Assembly (NCBI RefSeq): GCF_900113765.1
Contig: NZ_FOQO01000002.1
Span: 682,001-746,000, forward strand
From: Parapedobacter indicus
GTDB taxonomy: Bacteria; Bacteroidota; Bacteroidia; Sphingobacteriales; Sphingobacteriaceae
DNA length: 64,000 nt
Direction of reading: 5' to 3'
Shown: positions 16,717 through 28,000 of the stretch, piece after piece
Position numbering within the stretch: position 1 is the first letter of the stretch
Layout: each line of letters starts with the position of its first letter
Notes under the pieces: generated by a model
Databases searched by the model: none
What the model was told of the DNA's origin: nothing
Seen by the model: the letters and a program-made list of their open reading frames with translations, nothing else
Program-made: the position numbers and the translations under genes

Positions 16717-17820
16717 CTATTTATTGATTAATTGTATGATGTAATTTTTAAGTTCTTTTTCATTAGCCAAATAGGCATTTGCACTGGTCGACGCCATAAC
16801 TGACGCACGCTGCACATCCTTAAAACCGTGTCCCGTTATTAGACAAACGATGGGCCGGTCGGGATCTAACGCTCCCGCAGCCAACGCCCGGCGTACGCCC
16901 GCCAACGCCACGGCACCAGCGGGTTCACAGAAGATTCCCTCTTTTTTCGCCAGCCAATCCTGGCATTCCCACACCTGTTCGTCCTGCACGCCGAATCCCG
17001 TTCCTCCGCTTCTCCGACATGCGGCGATCACTTCAAAGCCATCCAACACATTCGGTACCTGCAAACCACTGATTGCTGTCGTACTCTGTGGCACAGCCGT
17101 CGGATGCATCTCTCCGCCGGCCAACGCCGACACGATCGTGTCATTACCCATGGGCTGCACACAGTGCACGACATGATGGCCAGCCGAACCGTACTGTCGC
17201 TGCCAGCGCTCAAAGCCTCGTGCGACCGCCAAGGTAAGCCCGCCCCCGCCGGCCGGCACAAATACCTGTGTTCCGCCGTCAAACGCAGCCGCGATTTCAT
17301 AGGCAATGGTCTGCACACCTGCCATCGCCTCCGGGCAAAAGCAGTACGCACTGATCTGCACGGAGGTCTGCTGTTCTTCGGCCAACCGCCCAAGCATCGT
17401 CATCACCTGTTCCGTCACTTCCGGGCGCTTACCAAAATCCTTCACCATCAACGTTGCAGCCCCGTACAGCCGCATTTGCTGAAGTTTGCCTTCCGGCGCG
17501 CCGTCCACGACGGCCATGATGCAGGGCAATTGTGCCGCGGCACAGTACGCTGCGAGTGCGGCCCCGGTATTTCCGCTGGATGTTGCCAAGCACACCTTTA
17601 TCCCTTGCTGCACGAAGCGTGATAGGGCCATGGCCGCGAATCGGTCTTTGTATGATCCCGTCGGGTTCAGGTTTTCCAACTTGAAGTAGAGGTTATTTAA
17701 CCCGAGCGACGGACCGATAAATCGGGATTTTACCAAAGGCGTATGTCCTTCTCCGAGCGACATCCGCGCACGGTTCTCCACCTCAGGAAGCAACGCGTGA
17801 TATGTCCAGATTCCTTTCAA
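16717..17820 (-). CDS. Threonine synthase-like PLP-dependent lyase
   Basis: A 367-aa fold type II PLP enzyme. K58 in NPTGSYKDR binds PLP, SSGNTGAA (81-88) holds the phosphate, and the glycine loop VPAGGGGLTLAVARG follows. The length and the PTGSYKDR motif match threonine synthase or threonine/serine dehydratase relatives. No threonine pathway genes are around. With RidA and an aldolase in the same operon, a beta-elimination on a hydroxy or acylated amino acid is a better guess than threonine synthesis. The start overlaps the preceding stop by 4 bp. Confidence 0.82.
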   Translation of the reverse strand: MKGIWTYHALLPEVENRARMSLGEGHTPLVKSRFIGPSLGLNNLYFKLENLNPTGSYKDRFAAMALSRFVQQGIKVCLATSSGNTGAALAAYCAAAQLPCIMAVVDGAPEGKLQQMRLYGAATLMVKDFGKRPEVTEQVMTMLGRLAEEQQTSVQISAYCFCPEAMAGVQTIAYEIAAAFDGGTQVFVPAGGGGLTLAVARGFERWQRQYGSAGHHVVHCVQPMGNDTIVSALAGGEMHPTAVPQSTTAISGLQVPNVLDGFEVIAACRRSGGTGFGVQDEQVWECQDWLAKKEGIFCEPAGAVALAGVRRALAAGALDPDRPIVCLITGHGFKDVQRASVMASTSANAYLANEKELKNYIIQLINK

Positions 17821-19064
17821 AATACCAGCTTATTCTCTTTTCCCCAGATAACCCGCGCGTTCCATAAGGTCCCATTGGCACCTCTTGGATGGGGTTCGTT
17901 ACCAATCATGAATTCCGCATCGGTAACCCATGATTCATCCTTTGTGATCGATGCGGCCCCAAAATTACCCAGCATGACCCCGCGTTCCGGCATCAGGACT
18001 TGTTCGGTCGCCCGGATGACGTACAGTTCTTCTGGGTGTACCTGCGCCAAAAACAAGGGCGCCCGGTTGCGCGCGATGTGGTCGTTATTTGCTCCCTTTC
18101 TCGTATAAGACAAGAATAATCCGTCGCTATGAACCAACCAATGTGCTTGCGTATTATAGCTACCCAGCGCGGTCCCATCATCAAATTTCCACGGTCTTAT
18201 CTCCTCCCAGTTTAGCCCATCCTGACTTCTCGAGACATATGCGGCGTCATTGTTTCTCAAGGTCAGGTAATACGTATCCTTGTAAAAAGCAAGCGACGGT
18301 TCGACGAGACCCCGGCCTCCTTCCACGGTCATTTCCGTACCGTGTTTCAGATAGGATAACCGCACACCGTCAAACGAACACTCCAACACGGTAACGGAGT
18401 AGTCCCCTCCGCCCGGCCCCCGGAAGTAAATGGGCAGCAGAATATTCCCGTTCGGCTTAACCAGCCATTGTGTACAACCGGGGTTAACCGAAAAAAATTT
18501 CCCATTTTCCTCCGGGATGCCCGCTATCGCCTGCCAAGGGGTCCACGTATTTTTCGCCGGATCAAATAAGGTATAATTGGCATCACGTGCACGTGGTTTC
18601 TCCGTCAGTTGCTTCCCGTTTCGATCATATCTTACTTTGATCCCAATGCCGAGAAGCTTCCCTGTCTTTTCATGCCAACCCGGTGTCACATCGGCAACAC
18701 TGACGGTCGTACCATCCGGTTCATAGGTCCACGCTAGTTCGGGCACCTCTATGGGATCCGTCCAGGTTTTGCCAAGATCGTCGGTTCTCATATAGTATAG
18801 TCCGGAATAAAAATCGCTGACTTTCAGGTGTTTTTGCAGCGTCATAATCACTGCGGGTTTTCCTTTTTCACCGTACCCCGGAATTGCTGCTGTACGGGGA
18901 TGAAACCACGCGAATGTCGGATTCAACGCTTGGTGGGCGACTTCGGTTTGCACACGGAATGGAAGGTGATCAATTCCTTCCCCAACCGAGAAATTTAAAA
19001 ACAAGACGAGCGCAAGAATCGGTAGGGGCCTCCAAATGCGACGGCGATTTATCATTTTCTTCAT
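17817..19064 (-). CDS. Exported sialidase-like (BNR/Asp-box) protein
   Basis: A 415-aa protein from the ATG at 19062-19064, 1 nt beyond the SDR stop; a longer frame to 19139 is a reading through the SDR gene. An N-terminal hydrophobic segment (RPLPILALVLFLNFSVG) follows basic residues and suggests export. Asp-box-like turns appear in MRTDDLGKTW and SRSQDGLNW, within a six-bladed propeller outline (NPGCTQWLVKPNGNILLPI, EPSLAFYKDTYYLTLR). The canonical sialidase Arg triad cannot be assigned by eye. It may be a glycosidase, lyase or binding protein for the cluster substrate. Confidence 0.68.
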   Translation of the reverse strand: MKKMINRRRIWRPLPILALVLFLNFSVGEGIDHLPFRVQTEVAHQALNPTFAWFHPRTAAIPGYGEKGKPAVIMTLQKHLKVSDFYSGLYYMRTDDLGKTWTDPIEVPELAWTYEPDGTTVSVADVTPGWHEKTGKLLGIGIKVRYDRNGKQLTEKPRARDANYTLFDPAKNTWTPWQAIAGIPEENGKFFSVNPGCTQWLVKPNGNILLPIYFRGPGGGDYSVTVLECSFDGVRLSYLKHGTEMTVEGGRGLVEPSLAFYKDTYYLTLRNNDAAYVSRSQDGLNWEEIRPWKFDDGTALGSYNTQAHWLVHSDGLFLSYTRKGANNDHIARNRAPLFLAQVHPEELYVIRATEQVLMPERGVMLGNFGAASITKDESWVTDAEFMIGNEPHPRGANGTLWNARVIWGKENKLVF

Positions 19065-19065
19065 C

Positions 19066-19875
19066 TCAAAACGCGCGGGGAAATTGGAGTTTCTTACTGG
19101 CATAACTATTGAAATTGTGGCTGAACCCGCCGTCGGCAAGGATCGTTGTTCCCGTAATGAAAGACGCCTGATCTGACGCCAGCCAAGCGACGAGTTCGGC
19201 TATCTCACGGGGTGAGGCGGCCCTTCCCAGGGGTGTCATCTCATTCATTTCCGCCTCCAGCTGCTTGGAAATGTTATTTCCTTTCGCATCTTGATAATCC
19301 CCACTCATGGCGGTTTGTACATTCCCCGGACTTACCCCCACCACGCGAATGCGGTCCCTTCCGTAACACGTTGCCAGTTCGTAGGTCAAGCTCTCCATAC
19401 CGCCCTTGCAGGCTATATAAGCCGGACTATACCCGCCTGCGCGTTGCGACATCACACTGGAGATATTGATGATCACACCTGTATCTTGCTGCGCTGCCAT
19501 TACCGCCGCGGCGTATTTAGCCAGGAAAGCCGGGGCGGTCAGGCATATCCGCACGGTTCGTTCCCAGTCCTCCAGGTGGATAGTTTTCATCGTTTCGATG
19601 GTCCGCCACGCCGCATTGTTCACTAACACATCGACACGCCCCCAGCGGGCCACCGTAGTTTCCACAGCCGCTTTCCAATAGGCCGAATCGGCCAAATCGC
19701 CCGCTACGATAAGCACCTCAGCACCCCACTTACTTTCCGCAGCGTCCCGTAATTTTATCAGTTCATGTTCATCCCTTGCCATCACCGCAATCCGGTAACC
19801 TTGCTCAGCAAATTTAAAGGCTGTTTCGTATCCGATACCCCGCGATGCACCACTAATTAATGCTACCTTCTCCAT
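19066..19875 (-). CDS. Short-chain dehydrogenase/reductase
   Basis: A 269-aa classical SDR: GASRGIG cofactor motif (9-15), NNAA, the catalytic Ser of NISSVMSQ, and YIACK as Tyr/Lys. The C-terminus FITGTTILADGGFSHN is conventional. It overlaps the deacylase-like gene upstream by 23 bp. This is a second SDR besides 10270-11070; the two are clearly different sequences, so two separate redox steps are likely. Confidence 0.83.
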   Translation of the reverse strand: MEKVALISGASRGIGYETAFKFAEQGYRIAVMARDEHELIKLRDAAESKWGAEVLIVAGDLADSAYWKAAVETTVARWGRVDVLVNNAAWRTIETMKTIHLEDWERTVRICLTAPAFLAKYAAAVMAAQQDTGVIINISSVMSQRAGGYSPAYIACKGGMESLTYELATCYGRDRIRVVGVSPGNVQTAMSGDYQDAKGNNISKQLEAEMNEMTPLGRAASPREIAELVAWLASDQASFITGTTILADGGFSHNFNSYASKKLQFPRAF

Positions 19876-20788
19876 CGTTTATTATCAGTTTTTCATTTCG
19901 TTTTATCGGCATAATTCCACCCAACGCATCGCCTTTTACCACCTGTACGGAGCATCGCAGCAGGAATACCAATCCGGTTTCTTCCGCGAGTACGGTCGTC
20001 GATTGCCCGCTTGCGGGATCCACGATGCGACCGAAGCGTTGGCCGGCGGTAACCCAATCGCCAATCGATACTGCTGAAATGAATACCCCCGATCCCGGAG
20101 CCGGCATTTTTACCTGCAGGTACCCGCTATCGCGGCGGTGGTCTTCCAGCCAATATTGCCAGTCCGGCGCGGCGACTTCGCCTGATTCCAACATATCCAG
20201 TTGCGTCAGTACCCGCCTAACGGCATCTTTATAGCGATCAGCCACCTGTTCGCGGAAGCCGCTTCCTCCCCCGTATTCCAGGTAGATTGCCGGTACGCCG
20301 GCGTCCCGTGCAACGGAAAGTGTCCGTCCGTCGGGCCGATGATCCGTACCCCATATCAACGGCATTCCCGTGGCGACGGCCAACTGCTGCTGCTGCGCCA
20401 GCACCTGGCGATCCGGATGCAGCATATAGCCCACAAGCGGATAGATCTCCAACGCCAGGCCACCGGTATGCAGGTCGATCACCGCATCGGCTTGACGGAT
20501 ACGCTGGCTCACGGCATGCGCCGCCCGTTCGGACGACGATCCGGTCTCCGATCCCGGGCACACCCGCGCCAAATCCAATCCATCATCGCCCAATCTATTG
20601 CGCTTCACGTAAGCCCCCGCATTGACCAATGGGTCTATGGTGACGCGGCCCCGGCGGATGGTCCGAGCCAGTTCGTCTGCCAGTTCGACCAACGCAATCA
20701 TCGGTTCATATTCATCGCCATGCACCCCCGCCAGCAAGAGCACATGCGGGCCGGTTTCATCGCCGTTGATCTGCCAGGTTTGTTTCAT
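19853..20788 (-). CDS. Succinylglutamate desuccinylase/aspartoacylase-family zinc deacylase
   Basis: A 311-aa protein from the ATG 20786-20788, 1 nt beyond the SGNH gene's stop. Zinc-ligand motifs are HGDE (H23, E26) in LLAGVHGDEYEP and the His of VIDLHTGG (about residue 110). RNRLGDDG resembles the substrate-binding loop, and EYGGG precedes the C-terminal domain. This family removes acyl groups from amino acids or cleaves small amides. It fits a pathway for an N-acylated substrate together with RidA and PLP enzymes. No signal peptide is present, so it should be cytoplasmic. Confidence 0.82.
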   Translation of the reverse strand: MKQTWQINGDETGPHVLLLAGVHGDEYEPMIALVELADELARTIRRGRVTIDPLVNAGAYVKRNRLGDDGLDLARVCPGSETGSSSERAAHAVSQRIRQADAVIDLHTGGLALEIYPLVGYMLHPDRQVLAQQQQLAVATGMPLIWGTDHRPDGRTLSVARDAGVPAIYLEYGGGSGFREQVADRYKDAVRRVLTQLDMLESGEVAAPDWQYWLEDHRRDSGYLQVKMPAPGSGVFISAVSIGDWVTAGQRFGRIVDPASGQSTTVLAEETGLVFLLRCSVQVVKGDALGGIMPIKRNEKLIINDGEGSIN

Positions 20789-20789
20789 A

Positions 20790-21590
20790 TCAATGCTCGC
20801 CTTCGTAATAGGGTGCACCGCATGTAGCCGCACTCTCGTCAAAAATTTGCAACCGTTTGAAAAGCAACCGTGCCATTTCCAAATGCCCCATCCCATTGGG
20901 ATGCAACGGGTCATTCAGCCAATCCGCAAACACCTGTGATTCGCCTTTTTGCCGGATCGCATCCTGCCAATACGCCCAATGGTCTACGCCGACCACCCCA
21001 TTGCGTTCAGCCACCTCGGCCACGGTCTGCGCATAGGCAGGGAGGTTGCTTCTTTCCGTCGCCTTTGCCGCGATAATAGGCGTAGGCACATGGAGCACCG
21101 GAATCGCACCCATGTCGCGCACCCGACTAACGATTGCCGATAGATTCCGTTCAAAATCGGTACGATTTACCTTCTTGGATGTCGCGCAGTCGTTGGTTCC
21201 CATCATCACAGATACGATCTGCGGCTTGAAATGATCCACTCGCCATTTCCAATCCGCCAACAAATCGGCCGTGGTGTTCCCGCTCACGGCGGTGTTAATG
21301 ACCACGTCCCGTACGCGGCTCAGTTCCCACCGGACCCGCTCGGAAAACACCTCCGGATAGGATCGCCATCCGTGTGTATGCTTTGCCCCTTGGGTGATGC
21401 TGTCGCCCGTAAATAGCCAGACCGAGGGATCCCCGCCCTCCAGGCGCGATTTTATCGCGCGGAGGTCGTCGATGCCCTGGTTATCGTCCCGGAATCGCTG
21501 ATCGCCGGCAAAGGCCTGGTACGCAGCCGTCGACGGAATCGCTCCCGCGATCAGCAAACCAGCCTTCAAAAAGTTTCTACGCGAATGCAT
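20790..21590 (-). CDS. Exported SGNH/GDSL hydrolase
   Basis: A 266-aa protein from the ATG 21588-21590, chosen because it begins the Tat-like signal MHSRRNFLKAGLLIAGA. SGNH blocks are clear: GDSITQG (Ser nucleophile), NTAVSGNTTADLL (Gly), MMGTNDC (Asn) and DPLHPNGMGH (Asp/His). The family deacylates sugars or esters in the periplasm. Placed between the propeller protein and the zinc deacylase, it suggests an esterified substrate that is first O-deacylated outside the cytoplasm and then N-deacylated inside. Confidence 0.85.
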   Translation of the reverse strand: MHSRRNFLKAGLLIAGAIPSTAAYQAFAGDQRFRDDNQGIDDLRAIKSRLEGGDPSVWLFTGDSITQGAKHTHGWRSYPEVFSERVRWELSRVRDVVINTAVSGNTTADLLADWKWRVDHFKPQIVSVMMGTNDCATSKKVNRTDFERNLSAIVSRVRDMGAIPVLHVPTPIIAAKATERSNLPAYAQTVAEVAERNGVVGVDHWAYWQDAIRQKGESQVFADWLNDPLHPNGMGHLEMARLLFKRLQIFDESAATCGAPYYEGEH

Positions 21591-21668
21591 ACTCTCTTCG
21601 ATATTATAGCGCCTTAAATTCAATGGCGGTGACCAAAAACTTGCCGTTGACGGGCAAGGCGCCTCCCT

Positions 21669-23231
21669 TTATTGGAATTTCAATGCGTAGAGATCCGCAT
21701 CGTGCATTTTAAACCGAATTCTTACCGGCTTGCCAGCTAATGCAGAAACATCGCTTCCGTTTTTCCAATACACAACACGTTCAACGGCGTCACCAAATAT
21801 TGGCTCACAGTCATCCATTGAGAATCCCGGCAGGGGATCACCTTTTTCGTCTGTCAATTCAACGTAAATATCTCCCATAGCAGAAGTCGAGAAATTAAGT
21901 GTTAACTCATCGCCCTCGAAAGTAAACGGCTTAGTCAACAATTCTCCGCCAGCTGCTGACGCATTTACCGACACGAACCCATCTAAACGCAATGTATATC
22001 GCCTTACGGAACTAGCATGGCCTTTCCAGTAAGTCTCGGTCACGTAAAAAGACAGTTCATTGGGTGCTCCCGCATCTTCAGATTTGGTCTCAACTACATG
22101 CCATGCAGCGTAGCTATCCCCATATGTCCACGTGCCTGGCCGTTCAATGCCTGGCCGGAGAAAAGCTTCATTCCATCGTTTAAACAATTGACCATCACGA
22201 CTCGTCATAAGGAGTGTTTCCGTTATCGCTGTACCGTACCGTTGTGATTTTTTTGCTCTTTTTTCCCGTTCTTCCAATTCCGGTAATGCTCTCATAGACG
22301 TTGACCATCCACGGTCGACATAACGAGCAGGGAACCCCATCAAAATATGGGGAGCCCGATGGTACGGTTTTATTTGGTTTGTATAAAGTTCTTCCGGTGG
22401 TGAATCTGCGTAAGTTACATTGGTCTGATTTTCCCAATGGACGAAATCATCCGAGACGGCGGTGCGAATCGCCCGGAACCCGCCAAATTCCTGCATGGTT
22501 TTTGATTTTGACACAACATCGGATACATTTCCAGAATCCAATTTATTAAAGTATCTCCAATACGCCCGGTATTTATTGATAGTCGGATCCCAAAATGCCA
22601 AATTCTGGGAATCAAAAGCACCATCTTTGATAACCGGGTCGGAAGCCATTAATGACCAGTGGATCCCATCGGGAGATTTAAACGCAACCAACCCTGCATT
22701 AGGTTTCTTCCATTGTACCAAAAAAGCTTTATAGCGTTCGTCGACGGGCACATTCGGGTTTTCATCTTTAAACACTGCGGGATGCCCAGCATCGACTTCC
22801 AGTCCACCTACTTCCTCACTCGCAAATACAATATTATTATCTGTTGAGCCCTTGAACTCATGCAAACCCAAATGGGGTTTATACCAATGGATCCCATCCT
22901 TACTTTCGGCGTATGCACAATACAGTGGGTGATAATTGGCCAAATCGCTGCTTGCATCATGCTGCCACGCTTTGTAATACATCCGATATAAGTTACCATC
23001 TTTAAACACACTGTGATATCCGCTTCCGCTGCCTTCCCAGGGTTCGTCATGCACCAATACGATCTCTCGTTTTACGGGTTCGTGCAATTTTAGCGTCGCG
23101 CCGCTCAATTCCCCAATTAGGTAATCATCCACAAATAACTCTCTTCGGGACCCTATATCCAAAACATTCTGTGCGTGGCAAAAACCGATTCCTAAGGCCA
23201 ATACAAGTACATAACTGAAAAATTTCATCAT
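21669..23231 (-). CDS. Exported five-bladed-propeller protein, GH32/GH43-like
   Basis: A 520-aa protein with a signal peptide ending near FCHA (residue 20). The mature part starts with RRELFVDDYLIGEL, a motif seen in uncharacterised propeller proteins of Bacteroidota and Planctomycetes. Repeated blades include SKDGIHWYKPHLGL, SPDGIHWSLM, VSDDFVHWEN and SRDGQLFKRW, like the GH32/43/62/68 superfamily. The last 120 residues look like a beta-sandwich (KPFTFEGDELTLNFSTS). It follows SusD by 50 nt, the typical place of the surface or periplasmic enzyme of a SusCD locus. The catalytic type is not proven. Confidence 0.65.
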   Translation of the reverse strand: MMKFFSYVLVLALGIGFCHAQNVLDIGSRRELFVDDYLIGELSGATLKLHEPVKREIVLVHDEPWEGSGSGYHSVFKDGNLYRMYYKAWQHDASSDLANYHPLYCAYAESKDGIHWYKPHLGLHEFKGSTDNNIVFASEEVGGLEVDAGHPAVFKDENPNVPVDERYKAFLVQWKKPNAGLVAFKSPDGIHWSLMASDPVIKDGAFDSQNLAFWDPTINKYRAYWRYFNKLDSGNVSDVVSKSKTMQEFGGFRAIRTAVSDDFVHWENQTNVTYADSPPEELYTNQIKPYHRAPHILMGFPARYVDRGWSTSMRALPELEEREKRAKKSQRYGTAITETLLMTSRDGQLFKRWNEAFLRPGIERPGTWTYGDSYAAWHVVETKSEDAGAPNELSFYVTETYWKGHASSVRRYTLRLDGFVSVNASAAGGELLTKPFTFEGDELTLNFSTSAMGDIYVELTDEKGDPLPGFSMDDCEPIFGDAVERVVYWKNGSDVSALAGKPVRIRFKMHDADLYALKFQ

Positions 23232-23281
23232 TTATAATTGTTAGAAGTTAAAGACTAAAATTTTGGTTTATTTTATTTAAA

Positions 23282-25054
23282 TTATGGATGATCCCATCCG
23301 TCGTTTTGCACTAAATTATCGTTTATCACTAACTCACCAAACGGCAAGGGCATGTAATATTTATAATCCGGGTACTGACGATTCATATTGGCCTGCCACA
23401 CTACATTCCCCGAAGTCCCATTAGACAGCCTAATCACGGCATTATCAACCACATAATAGTACACACGGGGTAGTGGTTCAGACGGCGCTGTTGCAACGAA
23501 CATCACATCGGTTTGACCATCCTCATTGAGATCAATCGGTTCATTCATTGCCTTCACATAAATGCCGTCCTTGGACTTTTCGAGCAAATCACCTGCTTTC
23601 CAACGTAGTAAATCCGCATACCTAAATCCTTCAACAGCCAGTTCAATAGCACGTTCCCTTCTTATTTCCATTACCGCAATTGAATTGATCGTTGGGTAAA
23701 AATTCGCTTTCATATAGGGATCAAGTGTTGCGGGCATTGCAGTGGATGCGATGCCAGCCCGTTTCCGAAGCGCACCGACTGTTGTATTCCAATCGGCGTC
23801 GGATAGGGATCCCAGCTCCGCTTTCGCCTCCGCGTAATTCAGCAATACCTCTGCATAACGGATCAATGGAATGGCATTGTTCGATTGGCCTAGATTATCG
23901 TACCGACGATCGTCCAATGAAAATTTCAGTATGTGGTATCCGGTGCGGGCCTGCCCCAAGTACGGGGGCTCCACCGACCCGTCTGCACGGCGGTAAGACG
24001 GAGTCCGGATTGTTTGAGACAGCCGGAAATCTCTATTCTTTGTCTCTTCGTTAAATTCTATCTCATTGAATCCTGGCTGATCGGTAAACCGCGTTCCGTC
24101 TACATTCAGATAGGTATTGATAAACCTCCTGGTCAGGCTGGTTTGATATGCGCCCGTGTTGGCGTATACATCTGTTGCATTGTGCCATATACGCAGATTG
24201 TCACTAAATACTCTCGCCAGTATAATTTCATTGCTTGGAGGAGTTGTACTTGTGAAAAGACTTCTGTAATCACTAGCCGGATTACCGTTGTTTACTAACG
24301 AGTATGCCCCCGATTGAATTAAATCATTCGCAGCATCGGCAGCCTCTTCAAGCCAAAAGTTTGCGGAGCTAACCAAACCCAATTCGTCATGGTATTTCCT
24401 GAACGTTCCTTCAAACAGGCAAATTCTCGATTTCAACGCCAACGCCGCACTCTTGGTAATCATCGTAGCCGAATTATCTTTTACATCAACAATATGCTGT
24501 ACTGCAAAGTCAAGATCAGCCAGCACCGAATCCATAACCAGTTCTCTGGAATCACGGGGTTTATACAGCGCTTCATCGGTCGGCGAGTGAGGGGTACCGT
24601 ACCACGGCACATCGCCAAATAGCTTCACTTTTTCGAAATAGAAGTTCGCCCTAAAAAAACGCGCAATCCCGGCAAAATGGTTTTTCCGCTCTGCTGTCGT
24701 ATTGGCTTTGTGATAATTTGCCAGAAAATAATTGATATTACGCAACTCTGTCCATATCCAACCTTGAGAATTCTGGCTGGTAAATCCGCCCGTGAGGTAT
24801 GTAATATTTTGTGTCCAAGCGTTCACATCGCTCATAACGTCTCCGATAAAATAATATCCCTCCAGCACGCCCGATGTGCCATAAATTGCTTGTGCGGATG
24901 GCAATGCTCCATAAAAAGAGTTGACGTACAGTTGCAGATTTTCTTCACTCGCAAAAGCCTGCTCATTGGTTAGACTATCCAACGGGCCCTTATCAAGATA
25001 TTTCTCGCAGGAGAATAAGGTGGTAACCATTAAAATTACATATAACCTTTTCAT
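23282..25054 (-). CDS. SusD/RagB-family outer-membrane lipoprotein
   Basis: A 590-aa protein with a lipobox ending at C16 (TTLFSC), then KYLDKGPLDSLTNEQAFASEENLQL, the usual SusD N-terminus. Helical TPR-like parts are visible around YFEKVKLFGDVPWYGTP, and the C-terminus VMEIRRERAIELAVEGFRYADLLRWKAG is a hallmark of the family. It caps the SusC barrel on the cell surface and binds the substrate. It starts 21 nt after the SusC stop. Confidence 0.95.
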   Translation of the reverse strand: MKRLYVILMVTTLFSCEKYLDKGPLDSLTNEQAFASEENLQLYVNSFYGALPSAQAIYGTSGVLEGYYFIGDVMSDVNAWTQNITYLTGGFTSQNSQGWIWTELRNINYFLANYHKANTTAERKNHFAGIARFFRANFYFEKVKLFGDVPWYGTPHSPTDEALYKPRDSRELVMDSVLADLDFAVQHIVDVKDNSATMITKSAALALKSRICLFEGTFRKYHDELGLVSSANFWLEEAADAANDLIQSGAYSLVNNGNPASDYRSLFTSTTPPSNEIILARVFSDNLRIWHNATDVYANTGAYQTSLTRRFINTYLNVDGTRFTDQPGFNEIEFNEETKNRDFRLSQTIRTPSYRRADGSVEPPYLGQARTGYHILKFSLDDRRYDNLGQSNNAIPLIRYAEVLLNYAEAKAELGSLSDADWNTTVGALRKRAGIASTAMPATLDPYMKANFYPTINSIAVMEIRRERAIELAVEGFRYADLLRWKAGDLLEKSKDGIYVKAMNEPIDLNEDGQTDVMFVATAPSEPLPRVYYYVVDNAVIRLSNGTSGNVVWQANMNRQYPDYKYYMPLPFGELVINDNLVQNDGWDHP

Positions 25055-25075
25055 GACTTTGTTTCTTTTAATTAT

Positions 25076-28000
25076 TTATAAGGTTAGGTTCACTCCAATG
25101 GAATAGGTTTTCAGCATAGGATAAGCATGCCCGTGCTGACCACCGGTTCCCGGATTCCCCGTAATCGCTTCCGGGTCGATATCTTTGGTCAATTTAAACA
25201 TGGGGGAATACGTCCAGATATTTTGACCGGATAGATAGATAGCCGCGTTTTTTAGTCTTATACGTTCTGAAATTCGCTGTGGAATCCGATACGTGATTGT
25301 TAAATCCTTCAACCGCACATAACTGGCATTTTGAATGTACTTAGTTTGCGGTTGCAGTTGTCGTTCGCCATAAGGCATCGGGGCTTTGTACCTCGGAAAA
25401 TACGCATCCGGATTATCCGGTGTCCATCGGTTTTCGTAGGTATGAACCGGCAAACTGCCGTACCAAACCGTATATTGGCCCCAAAATTCCGTCGCGCCAT
25501 AACTTGGGTACCAATCACGTTTACCTATCCCCTGAAAGAAGGCAGAAACCGAAAAATTACTCCAACTCAAATCGGCCGTAAGGCCATAACTGTAGCGAGG
25601 CGTTGTATTGCCTATAATGGTCCAATCGCCGTGATCATCGAGGGTTCTATTCCCTTTATTGATCATTCCATCACCATTCAGGTCTTTGAATTTGACATCG
25701 CCCGGCAATGGAATATTGCCTCCGGAAGCAATCACCGCCGACTGATCAGCGTGTGACGCAATATCTTCTGCAGAAGTGAAAAATCCTTCTGTTTCATAAC
25801 CCCACAGATCGCCATATCGTTGTCCCTCGTAAAAATTAGTAGCGAATGTATAGTCATTTTGCGTAATCAGTCCCAACGGATTGTTAAATCGCGTGATATA
25901 AGATATATTATCTGAGAAGATCGCTCTAATTCCATAGAACAGTGGTTTGGCCATATCGATCTGATCCCGCCATTGAACGGACAATTCATACCCTTTGGTA
26001 TGTAGATCTGCATAGTTGCCGGTTGGGATTGCCGCGCCGAATACCACGGGAATCTGTGGGCCGGCAGTAATCATATTGATGGTTTCACGCCGGTACCAAT
26101 CAAAGGTAGCACTCAACCGGTTATCCAATAATGCGGCATCCAACCCAAGGTTAAAAGTCCGAGCGGTTTCCCAAGTAAAATCATCTGCAATGACCGCCGG
26201 GTTTCGGATATAGGCTGGTTGTTGTCCGTTAAGGATATAGGTGGCCTTTGCGGCTCGCAGCTGTTCAACAAAGAGGTATGGAGCAATCTGGCTATTGCCC
26301 AAAGCACCGTATGATGCACGTACCTTCAAATCGTTCAGCCAAATGTCCGACCAATCCATGAAGCTTTCTTCGTTAATCCTCCAACCGGCAGACACCGAAG
26401 GAAAGAACCCAAATTGCTGGCTTTTTGGAAATTTCGATGAGCCATCGTATCTCCCATTCACTTCTAACAGATATTTCTCATCGAAATTATAGTTGATACG
26501 TCCAAACACACCCGCGATAGCCCACTGATTACCCCCTCCGGTTATTGTGAAGTTCTGCCCTACGGCCAAATTCAAGTCGGACAATTCGGGGATGAGCAAC
26601 CCGTCGCGGGTAACACTTTGATTTTCCAATCGATTGTCCTCTAAATTGCCGCCAAGCAAAATTTTGAAATTATGTTTACCGATTGTATACTGGTAATCGC
26701 CGTATAGGTTATAGGTAAAATAGTTCTGCAAAATCGAGGCTTTAGTGAGCTGACGTACGTTTTGGTCAATTACCTCACCCGGTCTCCGGCTATAAGGCAC
26801 CGATACCAACTTAGTCATGTCTTGGGTACGTGTATTCTGATAAGAAAAATCGCCCCGAATATTCAGTTTACCATCGAGAAACGACGCCGCCAAGCTAATA
26901 TCCTGTTGAAATAAAAATCTGCTTGATTGATTTTCATTACCAGCCATACTGATTCCCAATGCGCCTGCAGCCTGTTGAGTCAGTGTTCCATCTGGATTAT
27001 ACAAAATCCCCATTGGGGCACCATACCCATTAACATTTAACAAAGAAAATACATTGGCGCCCCTAAAAGGATCGGTATAATTATAGTTCGAAAAGTTGGA
27101 ATTGCTTGATACCTTTAGCCAATCGGTCACTTGGACACCACCTTTAACCCTAACGTTATAACGGTCAAATCCGTTATCTGCAAGCCTGTAAATCCCGTCC
27201 TGCTTGTAATATTTACCGGATACCATATAATCCAGCTTTTCATTGGCTCCCGAGAAAGAGATAGTGTGATCCATCCCCTGTATCCCATCGGCATAGAGTA
27301 ATTTTTCCCAATCCGTGTTTCCATAGTACACATAATTGCCCGTAGCCGGATCAACTTCCACTTCCGGCAAACCCGGATTCTCCGAATGTTCTTTCAACGC
27401 ATCGAGGTATTCTTGTGAAAATAGCAGGCCACTTGCCCCCACGGTTGCGGGAAAAGATGCATTATCATACCATCCTGCGTACGACTCTGCAAACATTTTC
27501 GCCCATCTATACCCATCGGTTACTAAATTGCGTTTGACCGTACGATCCAATGATGAAAACGCCCCTGAATAGTCAATCTGGCTTCTCGACCCCTTTGAAC
27601 TCTTGGTTGTAATCAGAATCACGCCGAAAGCACCTCGGGCTCCATAGACCGCTGCTGAGGCGGCGTCCTTCAGCACAGTGACACTCTCAATGTCATTCGG
27701 ATTCAGAAAAGCGGGGTCCCCTACTATGCCGTCAATGAGTACCAGCGCTTCTCCACCAGCACCAATAGAAGTCAAACCCCGCACATTGAACGCAGGGTTG
27801 GATGTTGGGTTTCCATTGGATTGGTTAACATTCAAGTTGGGAATAACTCCTTGTAGTGCTCTTGAAACCGATGGTACCGGTCTGTTTTCAAAATACTCCG
27901 ATCCCACTTGATCTACAGATCCAGTTAGATTTACCCGTTTTTGTGTGCCGTATCCCACGACTACAACTTCGTCCAACTCGGTCTGCGCATCTTCAAGGAC